Below are positions 26,004-34,984 of a stretch of 64,000 nucleotides of DNA, in pieces. Source of the DNA: JAVVEG01 sp041751425 (lineage in GTDB: Bacteria; Pseudomonadota; Gammaproteobacteria; Pseudomonadales; Pseudohongiellaceae); the NCBI GenBank assembly GCA_041751425.1, contig JBGSXL010000006.1, positions 1-64,000 of the forward strand, in the 5' to 3' direction. The translations under genes were made by a program, and so were the position numbers. The notes under the pieces were generated by a model, which ran no database searches, was not told the origin of the DNA, and was given only the letters and a program-made list of their open reading frames with translations. Within the stretch, counting starts at the first letter, position 1. Each line of letters starts with the position of its first letter.

Positions 26004-26069
26004 GCACGCTCGAAGCAACATAACGATGCACATAGTTTGAATTCGCTCAAAAAGGGTGCAGAACTGACT

Positions 26070-26123
26070 CGGTTCGCTGCAATTGCTCACCTGCCAGCCT
26101 TGGTGAACAATTGCAGCGGACCG
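26070..26123. other. Very strong 54-nt hairpin in an intergenic gap
   Basis: A 16-bp helix (26070-26085 with 26108-26123, one G-T wobble) continues after one mismatch into five more pairs, closing on a ~10-nt loop. No T-run follows on either strand. It lies 66 bp after the aldolase stop and 128 bp before the first ureohydrolase. It could be an mRNA-stabilising structure, a Rho-related site or a REP-like insertion. Confidence 0.75.
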
Positions 26124-26251
26124 TGTGAAATCAGGTGTCTGAACCTTCCCCCTTCGTATTTCAGGTTGGTACTCAAGAAAAAATCGATTTATGGCACTTA
26201 TATTGCTTTGTTAGTACACTGCAAACAGAATAATAGACGGAGCAGCATGGT

Positions 26252-27721
26252 ATGCCCAGTCAGCCCGAGATAAGTGATTCCCACCGTTTTACAGATCTAC
26301 CCAATACACATCATTCCAAAAACAGACTCTTTCCCTTCTTCTGTACTTTTTTGAATCGCGGGTTATTATGCAGTGGACTCCTGTTGGCAAATAGTTGCGC
26401 AGTGGCAGCTGTCGACGAGTGGCAATTGTCCGATGAGTTTGCTGAAAAACTGGAAGTGCTGGAGACCAGCCAGCGCAACTTCATTTCTAATGGTGATTTT
26501 CTAGCATTCATGCCTGCTCGTCAGATGGAGTATGAGCTGAAAGTACGCGATGCAACGGGCATTCAGAATTTGGTGTCGGACCTTATCGCGGTTGCGGCGG
26601 AAATGGGTTATGACGCGACCCGTGACATGGGGGCAATACCCTTGAATTTGACAACCGATGATTTCAATCTTGGCGTTGTGTTACCGCCAGTTCTTCGCAA
26701 GAACGAGCGCAGCCCAGGCCCTTTTGGCGTGCACCGTTATATGTTCCCTGAATCCGGCATACCGACCTTTGCAGGGGCGCCAGTTGCCATTTTTCCAGAG
26801 GACCTTGTGGCTGGAGAAGTAGATGTCGCCATTATAGGCATTCCGAATGATATGAGCAGCGGTCGACGCAACGCCAAGGCAGGGCCTCGGGCCATGCGAG
26901 CATTGAACACAATTGCAATACCGGATATTCAAACCCTGGTTAATCCTCTGACGGTCTTGTCGATCGTTGATTATGGTGATTTTGCAGTCGATGGTATGAG
27001 CACAGAACGTACTGTTACACACGTAACTGCCATGGTTGCGGAAACCGCAGGTACCGGTGCTATACCCATGATGGTAGGTGGCGATACGTCGATGCTCTAT
27101 CCCGGTGTGAAAGGCGTAGCGCAAGTGCATGGTAACGGGAGTTTTGGTCTGGTCCACTTCAGTGCTCATCCCGACGCAAAACGCGATGCTGTACACTCAG
27201 TGTCTGACGATCAGGCACTGTTCCTGCTGCTTGATGAAGGCATCGTCAACGGTGAGCACCTGATTGCAGTAGGTCTGCGCGGTGAATCTGTCAATCAAGA
27301 CACCCTGCAATGGTTGCGTGATAATAGGGTCCGTTACCACACGATGGCAGCAGTGAACAGAAACGGTTATCCCGCAGTGATGTCCAGAGTTATCGAGGAA
27401 ATCGAGTCACTTCCTGAACAGTTGTTTGTGTCTATAGATGTAAGCGTGATCGAACCGAGCAATATGATTGCTGCAGGCAGAATCGCCACCAATGGTTTAG
27501 GCATACAGGATGTCACTTCCACGATCCGTCACCTTTGCGCTGCGCGCGAGATTGTAGGCTTTGAAATAACAGACCTGGCACCCATGCTGGATTATTCGCG
27601 CTTGTCAGCTGTGAATGCGAATGCTGTACTTAACGCATGCCTGGTGGGTGTCGCTGCACGAAGAGCCGGTTTTGCACCAGATGAGGTGCACCCATTAGCG
27701 CTTGACCATGGTCAGGATTAA
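26252..27721 (+). CDS. Exported ureohydrolase paralogue with broken metal site
   Basis: 489 residues. A long n-region leads to a hydrophobic signal segment (FFCTFLNRGLLCSGLLLANS) ending at AVAA. A ~150-residue helical N-terminal part precedes an arginase/agmatinase-type domain. Of the six manganese ligands of the family, three are changed: GGDTS has T279 for His; FSAHPDA has S304 for the first Asp (H306 and D308 kept); SIDVSVIEP keeps D396 but has S398 for the next Asp, and E401 for the structural Asp. The frame is intact and the rest of the fold well kept, so this is a likely pseudoenzyme rather than a decayed gene. GGAG lies 9 nt upstream. The intact paralogue follows after 16 bp. Confidence 0.85.
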   Translation: MPSQPEISDSHRFTDLPNTHHSKNRLFPFFCTFLNRGLLCSGLLLANSCAVAAVDEWQLSDEFAEKLEVLETSQRNFISNGDFLAFMPARQMEYELKVRDATGIQNLVSDLIAVAAEMGYDATRDMGAIPLNLTTDDFNLGVVLPPVLRKNERSPGPFGVHRYMFPESGIPTFAGAPVAIFPEDLVAGEVDVAIIGIPNDMSSGRRNAKAGPRAMRALNTIAIPDIQTLVNPLTVLSIVDYGDFAVDGMSTERTVTHVTAMVAETAGTGAIPMMVGGDTSMLYPGVKGVAQVHGNGSFGLVHFSAHPDAKRDAVHSVSDDQALFLLLDEGIVNGEHLIAVGLRGESVNQDTLQWLRDNRVRYHTMAAVNRNGYPAVMSRVIEEIESLPEQLFVSIDVSVIEPSNMIAAGRIATNGLGIQDVTSTIRHLCAAREIVGFEITDLAPMLDYSRLSAVNANAVLNACLVGVAARRAGFAPDEVHPLALDHGQD

Positions 27722-27737
27722 TCGAGGCAGGGACATT

Positions 27738-29303
27738 ATGAGAACTCGCACAGTCAAAATTTATCTGCGTCCATTCATGTGTTCTTTGTTCGTCATGCTT
27801 GGGCTGGCCACCCAAACTGCGATTGCTGCAGATGAACCGGAGCATGTGACAGGAACTAATCCTTACCCTTTTGATACTGTCGATGCGCGCGAAAAAGACG
27901 CACCACTTATAGAGTTGCCGGAAACCATTGCTGAAAAACTTGTTTTATTGAGTGAGGAGCAACTAACTTTTTTGCGCAGCGGTGATGCGCGCACGTTCGC
28001 CGGTGATCTGGAAAAAACCATTGAGTACCTTGAGAAACACTCTCCGGAAGAAATCGTGGTGTGGGTTGAAGCGATGCAGGGAGTGCTAGCCAGAACCGCA
28101 TTCATGCCAGATCGGGATGCCGCGAATATTCCATTGAATACAGATTCTCCTGGATTCAATGCATGGCGCTTGCAGCGCCCACGTTCTATGGACCCCGAGC
28201 GTAAAGCGGGTCCTGTTTCCTTGGGGCGTTATAACGGTAATGGTGGTCCGCCAACCTTTGGTGGATTTCCACTGGCTCTGAGCAAGGAAGATCTGGTCGA
28301 AGGTGAGGTGGATGTTGCCATAGTGGGTGCGCCATTGAACATGGGGTCAGGTTGGCGAGATTCAGGAGCACAGGCTACAACTGACATGCGCGTTATGGGG
28401 CGCGCATTAGGTGGGATGGATCAGTACGTGCAGATCAATCCGGGGGCTGTTTTGAATATCGTCGACTATGGTGATATCGCCATGGACAATAACAGCACCG
28501 AGCGTTCCATGCAGCATGTGCGTGAAATCGTGCGCGAGATAGTTGAAACAGGCGCTGTGCCAATAATCATTGGTGGTGATCACTCTCTGGAATACCCCAA
28601 TGTTGCTGCTCTGGCTGACGTCTATGGCAAAGAGCGTGTGTCCGTTATCCATTTTGACTCTCATTACGATGCCTGGTGGGGTGACGTGCACCTGATCAAC
28701 CATGGTGCACCTGTTTATCGTCTGCTTAATGAAGGTCATGTACGCGGTGCGGATTATATTCAGGTTGGATTACGCTCAAGTGGTCCCGATGTGGAAGCTT
28801 TCAAATGGATGCGTGAGATTGGCATGCGTTTTCACACTATGGCGGAAGTGGAACAACGCGGTTGGGATGCTGTATTGGAACGGGTCATTGCAGAAGCCAG
28901 TGAGGAAGGGCGCAAGTTGCACATTTCCTTTGACATAGATGTTATCGATCCGGCATTTGCGGTAGCAACCGGCACACCCGTATCCGGCGGCTTGAATATG
29001 CGGGAATCGATTACCATCGTGCGTAGACTTTGCGCGGAATCCAATGTAGTCAGTTTCGATCTGGTGGAGTTGCACCCCGCACTTGATCCCACTTACATGA
29101 CCACAATGAACAGTGCGCACATTGTCAAAGCCTGTCTGACAGGTCTGGCGATGCGCGAGAAAGGGCTGACTGATCCACATTACCTCAGCCCCATATCGTC
29201 CGAACATGCTATCGATGACTACTACGGCGACCAGGCAGATTTTCTGGAACGGACACGAGCTCTCGAAGAAAAAGAAGAGGAAGAATCAGATGAACCACAA
29301 TAA
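27738..29303 (+). CDS. Exported ureohydrolase (arginase/agmatinase family), intact metal site
   Basis: 521 residues from ATG 27738 (AGGGA 5 nt upstream; a longer in-frame reading from 27702 overlaps the previous gene and has no better site). The signal peptide ends LATQTAIAAD. The ureohydrolase domain carries all six metal ligands: H282 (GGDHS), D307/H309/D311 (HFDSHYDAW), D399/D401 (SFDIDVIDP). It should hydrolyse a guanidino or amidino compound to urea or ammonia; the substrate is not readable. It shares the ~150-residue N-terminal part (IAEKLVLLSEEQLTFLRSGD) and overall layout with the upstream paralogue, so the pair is a tandem duplication. Very acidic C-terminus. Periplasmic location is unusual for this family. 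Confidence 0.88.
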   Translation: MRTRTVKIYLRPFMCSLFVMLGLATQTAIAADEPEHVTGTNPYPFDTVDAREKDAPLIELPETIAEKLVLLSEEQLTFLRSGDARTFAGDLEKTIEYLEKHSPEEIVVWVEAMQGVLARTAFMPDRDAANIPLNTDSPGFNAWRLQRPRSMDPERKAGPVSLGRYNGNGGPPTFGGFPLALSKEDLVEGEVDVAIVGAPLNMGSGWRDSGAQATTDMRVMGRALGGMDQYVQINPGAVLNIVDYGDIAMDNNSTERSMQHVREIVREIVETGAVPIIIGGDHSLEYPNVAALADVYGKERVSVIHFDSHYDAWWGDVHLINHGAPVYRLLNEGHVRGADYIQVGLRSSGPDVEAFKWMREIGMRFHTMAEVEQRGWDAVLERVIAEASEEGRKLHISFDIDVIDPAFAVATGTPVSGGLNMRESITIVRRLCAESNVVSFDLVELHPALDPTYMTTMNSAHIVKACLTGLAMREKGLTDPHYLSPISSEHAIDDYYGDQADFLERTRALEEKEEEESDEPQ

Positions 29304-29312
29304 CGGTTGTAG

Positions 29313-31967
29313 TTAGTAGTCCAATGTCATAATAAAACGATCGATAGCCTGCAACACTTCCGCTTCATGTGATAGAAAAATCCAGTGATTTGCATCCGGT
29401 ATCGCCAGCACCTCGGAATTTTCTATCTCATGATCAAATCTCGAAATCTGCTCCTGTCGCCATGCTTTTTCCAAGCGATACTTCTCACGCAAAGTCTCCA
29501 GCAATTGTGGATCGCTTTGGTCATACCAGGGTTTCATCAGCGCCTCGGGGGAGCTGGGTAGCGCAAAAATACCCAGTGCGGGGATTGATATGCGCGAATA
29601 GTCAGGCGATTGGGCACTTCTTTGTATAGCTTCGATAAATCTGGAGACATGTTTGTTCGTCCCGGTAGCGAATTCATAGCTCGCCAGCACTTCACCTTCA
29701 GGTAAGTTTCCCGCTGAGCCAATACGTTCTGCATACAGTCGTGCCGTTTCATAGGAGACAAATTCTGCTGGTATAGGTGCTGGCGTCGGTGGCAACAGTG
29801 CTTCAAGCGCGCGTAGTTCTTTATGCACTTTTGTTCTGTCGTATGCAGCATCAAGGTAGATTAATCCAGCCACGCGATCGGAGTAGTTGGCACCTATAAA
29901 ACTGAGCTCTTCACTGGCCATTGAGTGTCCTACAAGAATTGGTGTTTCGATACCGAGCGTAGCAATTACCTGAAGTACATCAAGACTCAGGCGTTGCAGA
30001 TCATACCCATATTCAGGCTTGCTGGAATCACCTGTTCCTCGTCGAGTCATAGCAACAACGGGATACTTTTCAGATAATTTCACTGCCAGATCATCAAATG
30101 AGTGAGCAGTGGCGCCTAACCCTGGAATAAGCACCAACGTTGGCTTTACAGATTGTACATTGCTTGAACCGTCAAAGGTTGAACGAACAGTAACGTTGGC
30201 TAAGGCTATGTCAGGTGTAGCTTGTTCTGCCGTGCGCCAATCCAGCACTTCCAGGCGCACGCCCCGGTCAACTGCTATAGAGCTGACTTCATGGGGAGAT
30301 TTGTCGCTCCAACTTGATCTCTCAACAGCAGCGAACTGTGAGTCCATGGGCGCAGGACATGTGGATGATTGGCTACCAAGAAAGCCGTTCGACACTAGCT
30401 GCTTGCGCAGAATTCTTTCCAGCTTGTAAGCTGTCAAAAGTATACTTGAATTGTCGACAAGATTGGATGCAGCAATGGCGAGTTCATAGCGTTTTACGCC
30501 GATGCGGTCCAGCCAGCTTGCTTTGTAGTTGGGTTGATAATTACTATCAACGCGACTGCTTTTGATGCCAACCAGTTCTGCAGAGACCATAGCTGGTTGC
30601 GGCCCTCGCTTTACACATTCCACCTCAATGCTGTTAGACACAGAATTTATTCTTGCACTGCAATAACCCAGTTCGGAAAAGTGGCGTCGTTGACCATCTG
30701 TCTTTAATTCATAGGTGGAGGGCGACAGCAAAGTGAGATCGAATTCCAGCGTCAGCTCAGTAGATGGATCATGAGCGAGTTGTGCAGCGACAGCGCCAGG
30801 AACAAGCCAATAATCTGTATCAGAGGCTGTTATGGGGGAAAATCTGTTTACGGCGGTTGAAGAACGTTGCGCGTAAAAGTCTGCGGTTAATGAATTCGCC
30901 GAAAATCGTCCCTGCGTTCTCAATCGGTCTATGCGCCAATCTACAGTCAGCTCTCGACCCAAGTTTTCCGCGTGAACCCATTCCACCAGAATTCGTCGCG
31001 TATTAACTGTAGTTGCAAATGTCAGTGCACCAGAACCGGCGTTAGTTAGATGGTGCTCCTGCCAGGCTGCTTGCTCCAGAACGGCGTTGCCAAAATCGCT
31101 GCCGACAATCTCAGCAGGAAAACAGGCACGTGCATGATCCAGAATTACATATTCTTCCAGTTCTTCGTCGGGTCCATTGATCAACGATTTCTGGATAGCG
31201 ATAGCACTTTCCCAGTTATACAACGAGCTGGGTGGAAACATACTAAAGAAAACCAGTACCAGCATGATACTAAAGATTAAGAAAGCCCTTCCGGTTTGCC
31301 GACGGCAGTATTGGTACCAGTAAACAAGCAGTATTGCAGCCATTCCTGCCACGGTTATTGGTATGGCCTGTATCCACATCAACGCATCATAATCAGGAGA
31401 AAGATTAACTCCCAGAAAATCAAACAAAGGTTGCGTTGCACTCCATGCTGGCAGGATCAAAATCATGACAATGGCGATAACCAGGAAGATGGCCCTCCGC
31501 AAGGTGCCGGTTAGTAAAGCAATGGTGAATAGAAACGGCATAGGTAACAAACCAGCCGGGCTTTCAATGGCGGTTGCATTCAGCAGCGCTACCCCCATGC
31601 TGTAGTCATTGCTCAGGTTGACCAATGTGCGAGCCAGAATTATCGGGATACACACGGTGAGGAGCAAAAAAACAGTTTTCGCCACAAGCCAATTTAGCCG
31701 AGCAATTGGTCGAGTCAACCAGTCATGAGTGAGACTTGCTGCTGGATCCAGTTGTATGACTGAGACCACTAGCATGGACAGCATAAAATAGCTTAACCAA
31801 TAGAAATTGGTTTTCAACATTGACCAGAATTGAGAGTCGGAATCTAACTCCAGATCTGCGATTATTGGTTCAAGGAAAAAAACAGCAGCAGCCAAAAATA
31901 CCAATGGCAACAACCCAAGCAAATCTTTTTTTATAATGGCAGAAATAACGCTGATTCTTGTGGTCAT
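29313..31967 (-). CDS. ABC-2 permease fused to an alpha/beta hydrolase
   Basis: 884 residues in three parts. Residues ~1-250: about six membrane spans of an ABC-2/YtrC-like permease (SLTHDWLTRPIARLNWLVAK motif, VFFLEPII, IFLVIAIVMILILPAW). Residues ~250-560: a non-membrane, strand-rich linker between the last span and the hydrolase. Residues ~600-884: an alpha/beta hydrolase with oxyanion loop LVLIPGLGATAHSFDDL, nucleophile S682 in GHSMAS and base H861 in DANHW; the acid residue is not obvious. The start overlaps the ATPase gene by 4 bp (31964-31967). There is no internal stop or frameshift, so the fusion is real in this sequence. The linker and hydrolase probably face outward, which would couple export with hydrolysis. 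Confidence 0.82.
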   Translation of the reverse strand: MTTRISVISAIIKKDLLGLLPLVFLAAAVFFLEPIIADLELDSDSQFWSMLKTNFYWLSYFMLSMLVVSVIQLDPAASLTHDWLTRPIARLNWLVAKTVFLLLTVCIPIILARTLVNLSNDYSMGVALLNATAIESPAGLLPMPFLFTIALLTGTLRRAIFLVIAIVMILILPAWSATQPLFDFLGVNLSPDYDALMWIQAIPITVAGMAAILLVYWYQYCRRQTGRAFLIFSIMLVLVFFSMFPPSSLYNWESAIAIQKSLINGPDEELEEYVILDHARACFPAEIVGSDFGNAVLEQAAWQEHHLTNAGSGALTFATTVNTRRILVEWVHAENLGRELTVDWRIDRLRTQGRFSANSLTADFYAQRSSTAVNRFSPITASDTDYWLVPGAVAAQLAHDPSTELTLEFDLTLLSPSTYELKTDGQRRHFSELGYCSARINSVSNSIEVECVKRGPQPAMVSAELVGIKSSRVDSNYQPNYKASWLDRIGVKRYELAIAASNLVDNSSILLTAYKLERILRKQLVSNGFLGSQSSTCPAPMDSQFAAVERSSWSDKSPHEVSSIAVDRGVRLEVLDWRTAEQATPDIALANVTVRSTFDGSSNVQSVKPTLVLIPGLGATAHSFDDLAVKLSEKYPVVAMTRRGTGDSSKPEYGYDLQRLSLDVLQVIATLGIETPILVGHSMASEELSFIGANYSDRVAGLIYLDAAYDRTKVHKELRALEALLPPTPAPIPAEFVSYETARLYAERIGSAGNLPEGEVLASYEFATGTNKHVSRFIEAIQRSAQSPDYSRISIPALGIFALPSSPEALMKPWYDQSDPQLLETLREKYRLEKAWRQEQISRFDHEIENSEVLAIPDANHWIFLSHEAEVLQAIDRFIMTLDY

Positions 31968-32872
31968 ATTGCTGCCCCGTCGCGGGAGTTTCTGCCTTCG
32001 CGAATCAATACCTTGCTTATTTCCCGCAGGTTCATGGCCTCCTCCTCAAAGCGCACGGCACCAAAATGTGTAGCGAGTGTGCTGAACATCAGTTCGTAAT
32101 TCTGATAATTGGATTCAATAAGGCGTAGTGAATGACCTGAAATTTGGGGGTTCAGCCAACTTGCAGGGTAATCTTGAGGCATTTCCTTTTTGACAGACAA
32201 TGTCACATGAATCTCGCGGAACCGGGATCGCAGCGACTCTATAGACTCCTGAAACAGCAGCTTACCTTTGTCCATGAAAGCAATATGCGTGGTGAAGTTC
32301 TCAATTTCCGCCAGTTCATGTGATGAGATCAGTATTGTGGTGTCTTCTGCCTGCCCAAGCAAACCTTCGAGTACTTCATCGCGTGTTAATGTATCCATGC
32401 CACTTAACGGCTCATCCAGAATCAACAATTTCGGCCGAAACGCCAAACCTGCAATCAATACAGTTTTCATGCGCATGCCGTGAGACAGTTTACTTAGCGG
32501 TCTGGAAGGGGGCAGGTCGAGTTTCTTTCTTAAGTTTTTCTCCAGACTACGATCCCAATTCGAGTAAAGTGCGCGCAGATAGGAGAAATACTGTTCGATT
32601 GTGAGACGATCGGGAAGAGTCTGACTCTCGGACACATAGCCGATCTGAGTAAGGTCGTGAGGAGACAATGCTCTGGTGTTTATTCCATTAATTAAAGCGG
32701 TACCCGAGTCCGGTTGAATTATATTAACCAGTAAGCGCATCGTAGTTGTTTTACCGGCACCATTGGTTCCGATTAAAGCAAATGCTGAACCCTCCGGCAC
32801 TTGCAGATTCAAATCCTGCAGTACCTTAACCCCGCCGTAGCTTTTACTGACCTGGTTAATGTCAACGATCAT
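31964..32872 (-). CDS. ABC transporter ATP-binding protein (YtrB-like)
   Basis: 302 residues. Walker A is GTNGAGKTTTMRLL, the signature is LSHGMRMKT (C-loop LSHGM in place of LSGGQ, common in this exporter class), and Walker B is LLILDEPLSGMD. The H-loop is ISSHELAEIE. A ~90-residue C-terminal extension is typical of ABC-2 exporters. It drives the fused permease-hydrolase encoded next (4-bp overlap) and overlaps the GntR regulator gene by 11 bp upstream, so the three are one translationally coupled operon. Confidence 0.92.
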   Translation of the reverse strand: MIVDINQVSKSYGGVKVLQDLNLQVPEGSAFALIGTNGAGKTTTMRLLVNIIQPDSGTALINGINTRALSPHDLTQIGYVSESQTLPDRLTIEQYFSYLRALYSNWDRSLEKNLRKKLDLPPSRPLSKLSHGMRMKTVLIAGLAFRPKLLILDEPLSGMDTLTRDEVLEGLLGQAEDTTILISSHELAEIENFTTHIAFMDKGKLLFQESIESLRSRFREIHVTLSVKKEMPQDYPASWLNPQISGHSLRLIESNYQNYELMFSTLATHFGAVRFEEEAMNLREISKVLIREGRNSRDGAAI

Positions 32873-33266
32873 TAGCCACCACCTTTACTGTATCAAGGCT
32901 TTGCCACTGGGTTACTATTGATTCCTGAACTTCATCCAGGCTGGCGCCAACTCGTCGGGCTTCAACGACCAAATGCTCCACTTCTTGACTCAGTAAACGT
33001 TGACGATCACCGCTACGAGCTTGAGGTGCTATTGCTACCTTTGTTCCTTTGCCAGGACTGGCGATGAGCCAGCGTTCCTGAATCAGATGCTGAATTACTT
33101 TATGAGCGGTGTTGGGATGAATCTTCATGTCCGCGGCCATGGCACGCACCGAGGGGAATGGTTCCCCGGGTTGCAACGTGCCACTTAGGATAGCCTTTGT
33201 AGCAGCAAAGACTACCTGCTCGAAGATCGATTCATTGGAGCTGGATTTGAGTTTGAATGGTGTCAT
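32862..33266 (-). CDS. GntR-family regulator, YtrA type
   Basis: 134 residues: a winged helix (SIFEQVVFAATKAILSGTLQ, PGEPFPSVRAMAADMKIHPN, TAHKVIQHLIQERWLIASPG) and only a ~55-residue C-terminal helical dimerisation tail, the YtrA subfamily plan. Such regulators repress their own ABC transporter operon until envelope-active compounds appear. An AGTGT-G-ACACT palindrome lies 7 bp before the ATG, likely its operator. The downstream gene (11-bp overlap) encodes the ABC ATPase. Confidence 0.9.
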   Translation of the reverse strand: MTPFKLKSSSNESIFEQVVFAATKAILSGTLQPGEPFPSVRAMAADMKIHPNTAHKVIQHLIQERWLIASPGKGTKVAIAPQARSGDRQRLLSQEVEHLVVEARRVGASLDEVQESIVTQWQSLDTVKVVANDR

Positions 33267-33272
33267 ATCCTA

Positions 33273-33283
33273 AGTGTGACACT
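33273..33283. promoter_or_regulatory. Putative GntR/YtrA operator
   Basis: AGTGT-G-ACACT, extended imperfectly as TAAGTGTGACACTAA, lies between the SIMPL gene stop and the GntR start. Position and the GTGT/ACAC half-sites fit autorepression by a YtrA-type regulator. Confidence 0.45.
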
Positions 33284-33312
33284 AAGAGCAGACATGTCAA
33301 GCGCAAATTTTG

Positions 33313-34044
33313 TCAATCAGACAAATAATATTCTATCGTCGAGACTACTCTTACCGTTTTGATATGAGGATTATTGGTATCCCGATTGCTGATAGTGAAC
33401 TGCCCCTGGGAAGCATTCTTGATCTTGCCGAGCGTACTTTGTGAATCGTTCGCGAATTTCTCTGCCACCATGCGCGCTTCGCGGGTTGCTTCTTCCACCA
33501 TTTCCGGTTTGACTTCATTAAGCCGATTGAAAATGTATTCAGTCTGAAACTGATAGTTGCCATCAGTAAAGACGATGCCGGTGCGGCCAAGTTCATTCAA
33601 AGAACTCATCACGGTGCGCACTGCTTCGATATTATCCGAGTACACGGTAACTATCTGGGTTGCGGAATATCGAAATTCTGCCCGCTCACCGCCTCCGTAC
33701 TGTTGGGCTGATTTGTCTGTGATAGAAGGAACCGCTATCGTAATTTCGGTGGTCGCTACGCCGTTCTGTTCCAGGAAAATCTGAATTTGCTCAGTACCGC
33801 GCTCCAGTGCTTCGTAAAGGCTGGGCAGATCATTGCTCGCTTCCAGGAAGGAGATGGGCCAGATAACGACGTCAGCAGGATAATCACGCTCAGATAGCCC
33901 CTTTACGGTGACACTGCGCTCATATTCGCGGTACTCCAAGGCAGCTGTACCAAGCAGGGTGCCAAGCAGAGAGCCAAGTGCCACTAGGCCAACTATTAAA
34001 GAAATACCCAGAATGAACGCGCTGGTTCTGTTGAGGTGTTGCAT
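33313..34044 (-). CDS. SIMPL-domain (DUF541) protein
   Basis: 243 residues with an N-terminal membrane anchor or uncleaved signal (FILGISLIVGLVALGSLLGT). The SIMPL domain covers the rest: VTVKGLSERDYPADVVIWPI near the start, FRYSATQIVTVYSDNIEAV in the middle, and EATREARMVAEKFANDSQST near the end. The family is periplasmic or envelope-located with oligomeric ring-forming members; its biochemical role is open. It lies 46 bp upstream of, and in line with, the GntR-ABC operon. Confidence 0.88.
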   Translation of the reverse strand: MQHLNRTSAFILGISLIVGLVALGSLLGTLLGTAALEYREYERSVTVKGLSERDYPADVVIWPISFLEASNDLPSLYEALERGTEQIQIFLEQNGVATTEITIAVPSITDKSAQQYGGGERAEFRYSATQIVTVYSDNIEAVRTVMSSLNELGRTGIVFTDGNYQFQTEYIFNRLNEVKPEMVEEATREARMVAEKFANDSQSTLGKIKNASQGQFTISNRDTNNPHIKTVRVVSTIEYYLSD

Positions 34045-34140
34045 TTTTACTCCAGAGAATTAAGCCGGTGATGGGGTAACTTAAGCGGTATTCCCTGAAT
34101 CATGACTGAATGAGTAATGCTGAAGGCAACTAAATTCGGA

Positions 34141-34881
34141 TCAGCTCGCAGACATCAGGCGATCATGTTCTTCTTTGACAACGTCGTAACATTCGCACAC
34201 CCGCTTCTTGAGTTTAGTGATACTAACTACCTTGATTTTCCCGCGCGAACGTTCCACCAGACTCTCTTCTTCCAGCATCCCCATCGTTTGGGTAACGCTT
34301 TCACGCCGAATGCCCAATAGCCTGCTGATATTCTCCTGGGTCATAGTCAGTTCTTTCGAACCCATGCGGTCTACACTCATCAAAAGCCACCGGCAAATAC
34401 GCTCAGTCACAGTATGATGTTGATTGCAAACCGCAGCTTGCGACGTCTGGTTTATCAGTGATTGCGTAAAAAGCAAAGACAGGTCGTGCAGTTTACCGCC
34501 CAGATCAAACTCACGTTTCATCACGCTACGGGTGAGGCGAAAGGCTTTGCCCGGTGTTTGCACCTCAGTACTTGTGCACATACTTTCACCGCCCATGAAA
34601 ATAGAGATTCCCACCATACCTTCTTTGCCGACCAAAGCTGTTTCGCTGGTCTCACCATTTTCCAGCGCATAGATAAGTGAGACGATACCGGATACGGGAA
34701 AGTGCAGGAAATTCACATGATCACCGGACTCTGAAATGATCCAACCCCTGGGCATATCCACCAGCTTGAGGTCCGGCAGCAGACGTAGGTAATCCTTCTC
34801 TGGCAAGAGGGCAAGTATCTTGTTTTCCTTGGGACTGAGAATTACCTCGTCCTCAATTGCTTTAGCGGGAGCTTTGGTCAT
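34141..34881 (-). CDS. Crp/Fnr-family transcription regulator
   Basis: 246 residues. A cNMP-binding-type beta-roll (LVDMPRGWIISESGDHVNFL, HFPVSGIVSLIYAL, ALVGKEGMVGISIFMGGES) is joined by the dimer helix to a winged HTH (MTQENISRLLGIRRESVTQT). There is no N-terminal cysteine cluster, so it is not an oxygen-sensing FNR. The phosphate-binding RxS of true CRP is not evident, so cAMP binding is doubtful. The target is unknown. It ends 96 bp upstream of the SIMPL start in the same orientation. Confidence 0.88.
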   Translation of the reverse strand: MTKAPAKAIEDEVILSPKENKILALLPEKDYLRLLPDLKLVDMPRGWIISESGDHVNFLHFPVSGIVSLIYALENGETSETALVGKEGMVGISIFMGGESMCTSTEVQTPGKAFRLTRSVMKREFDLGGKLHDLSLLFTQSLINQTSQAAVCNQHHTVTERICRWLLMSVDRMGSKELTMTQENISRLLGIRRESVTQTMGMLEEESLVERSRGKIKVVSITKLKKRVCECYDVVKEEHDRLMSAS

Positions 34882-34984
34882 ATGCGGCTTCTTAAGGTTG
34901 TGGTTGGTCCAACACGCTCTTCATTATGCGCCATTTACAGGCTCAATTGCAGGCTTAGTTTCTTTTGTAAGTACCAATTTCGTA

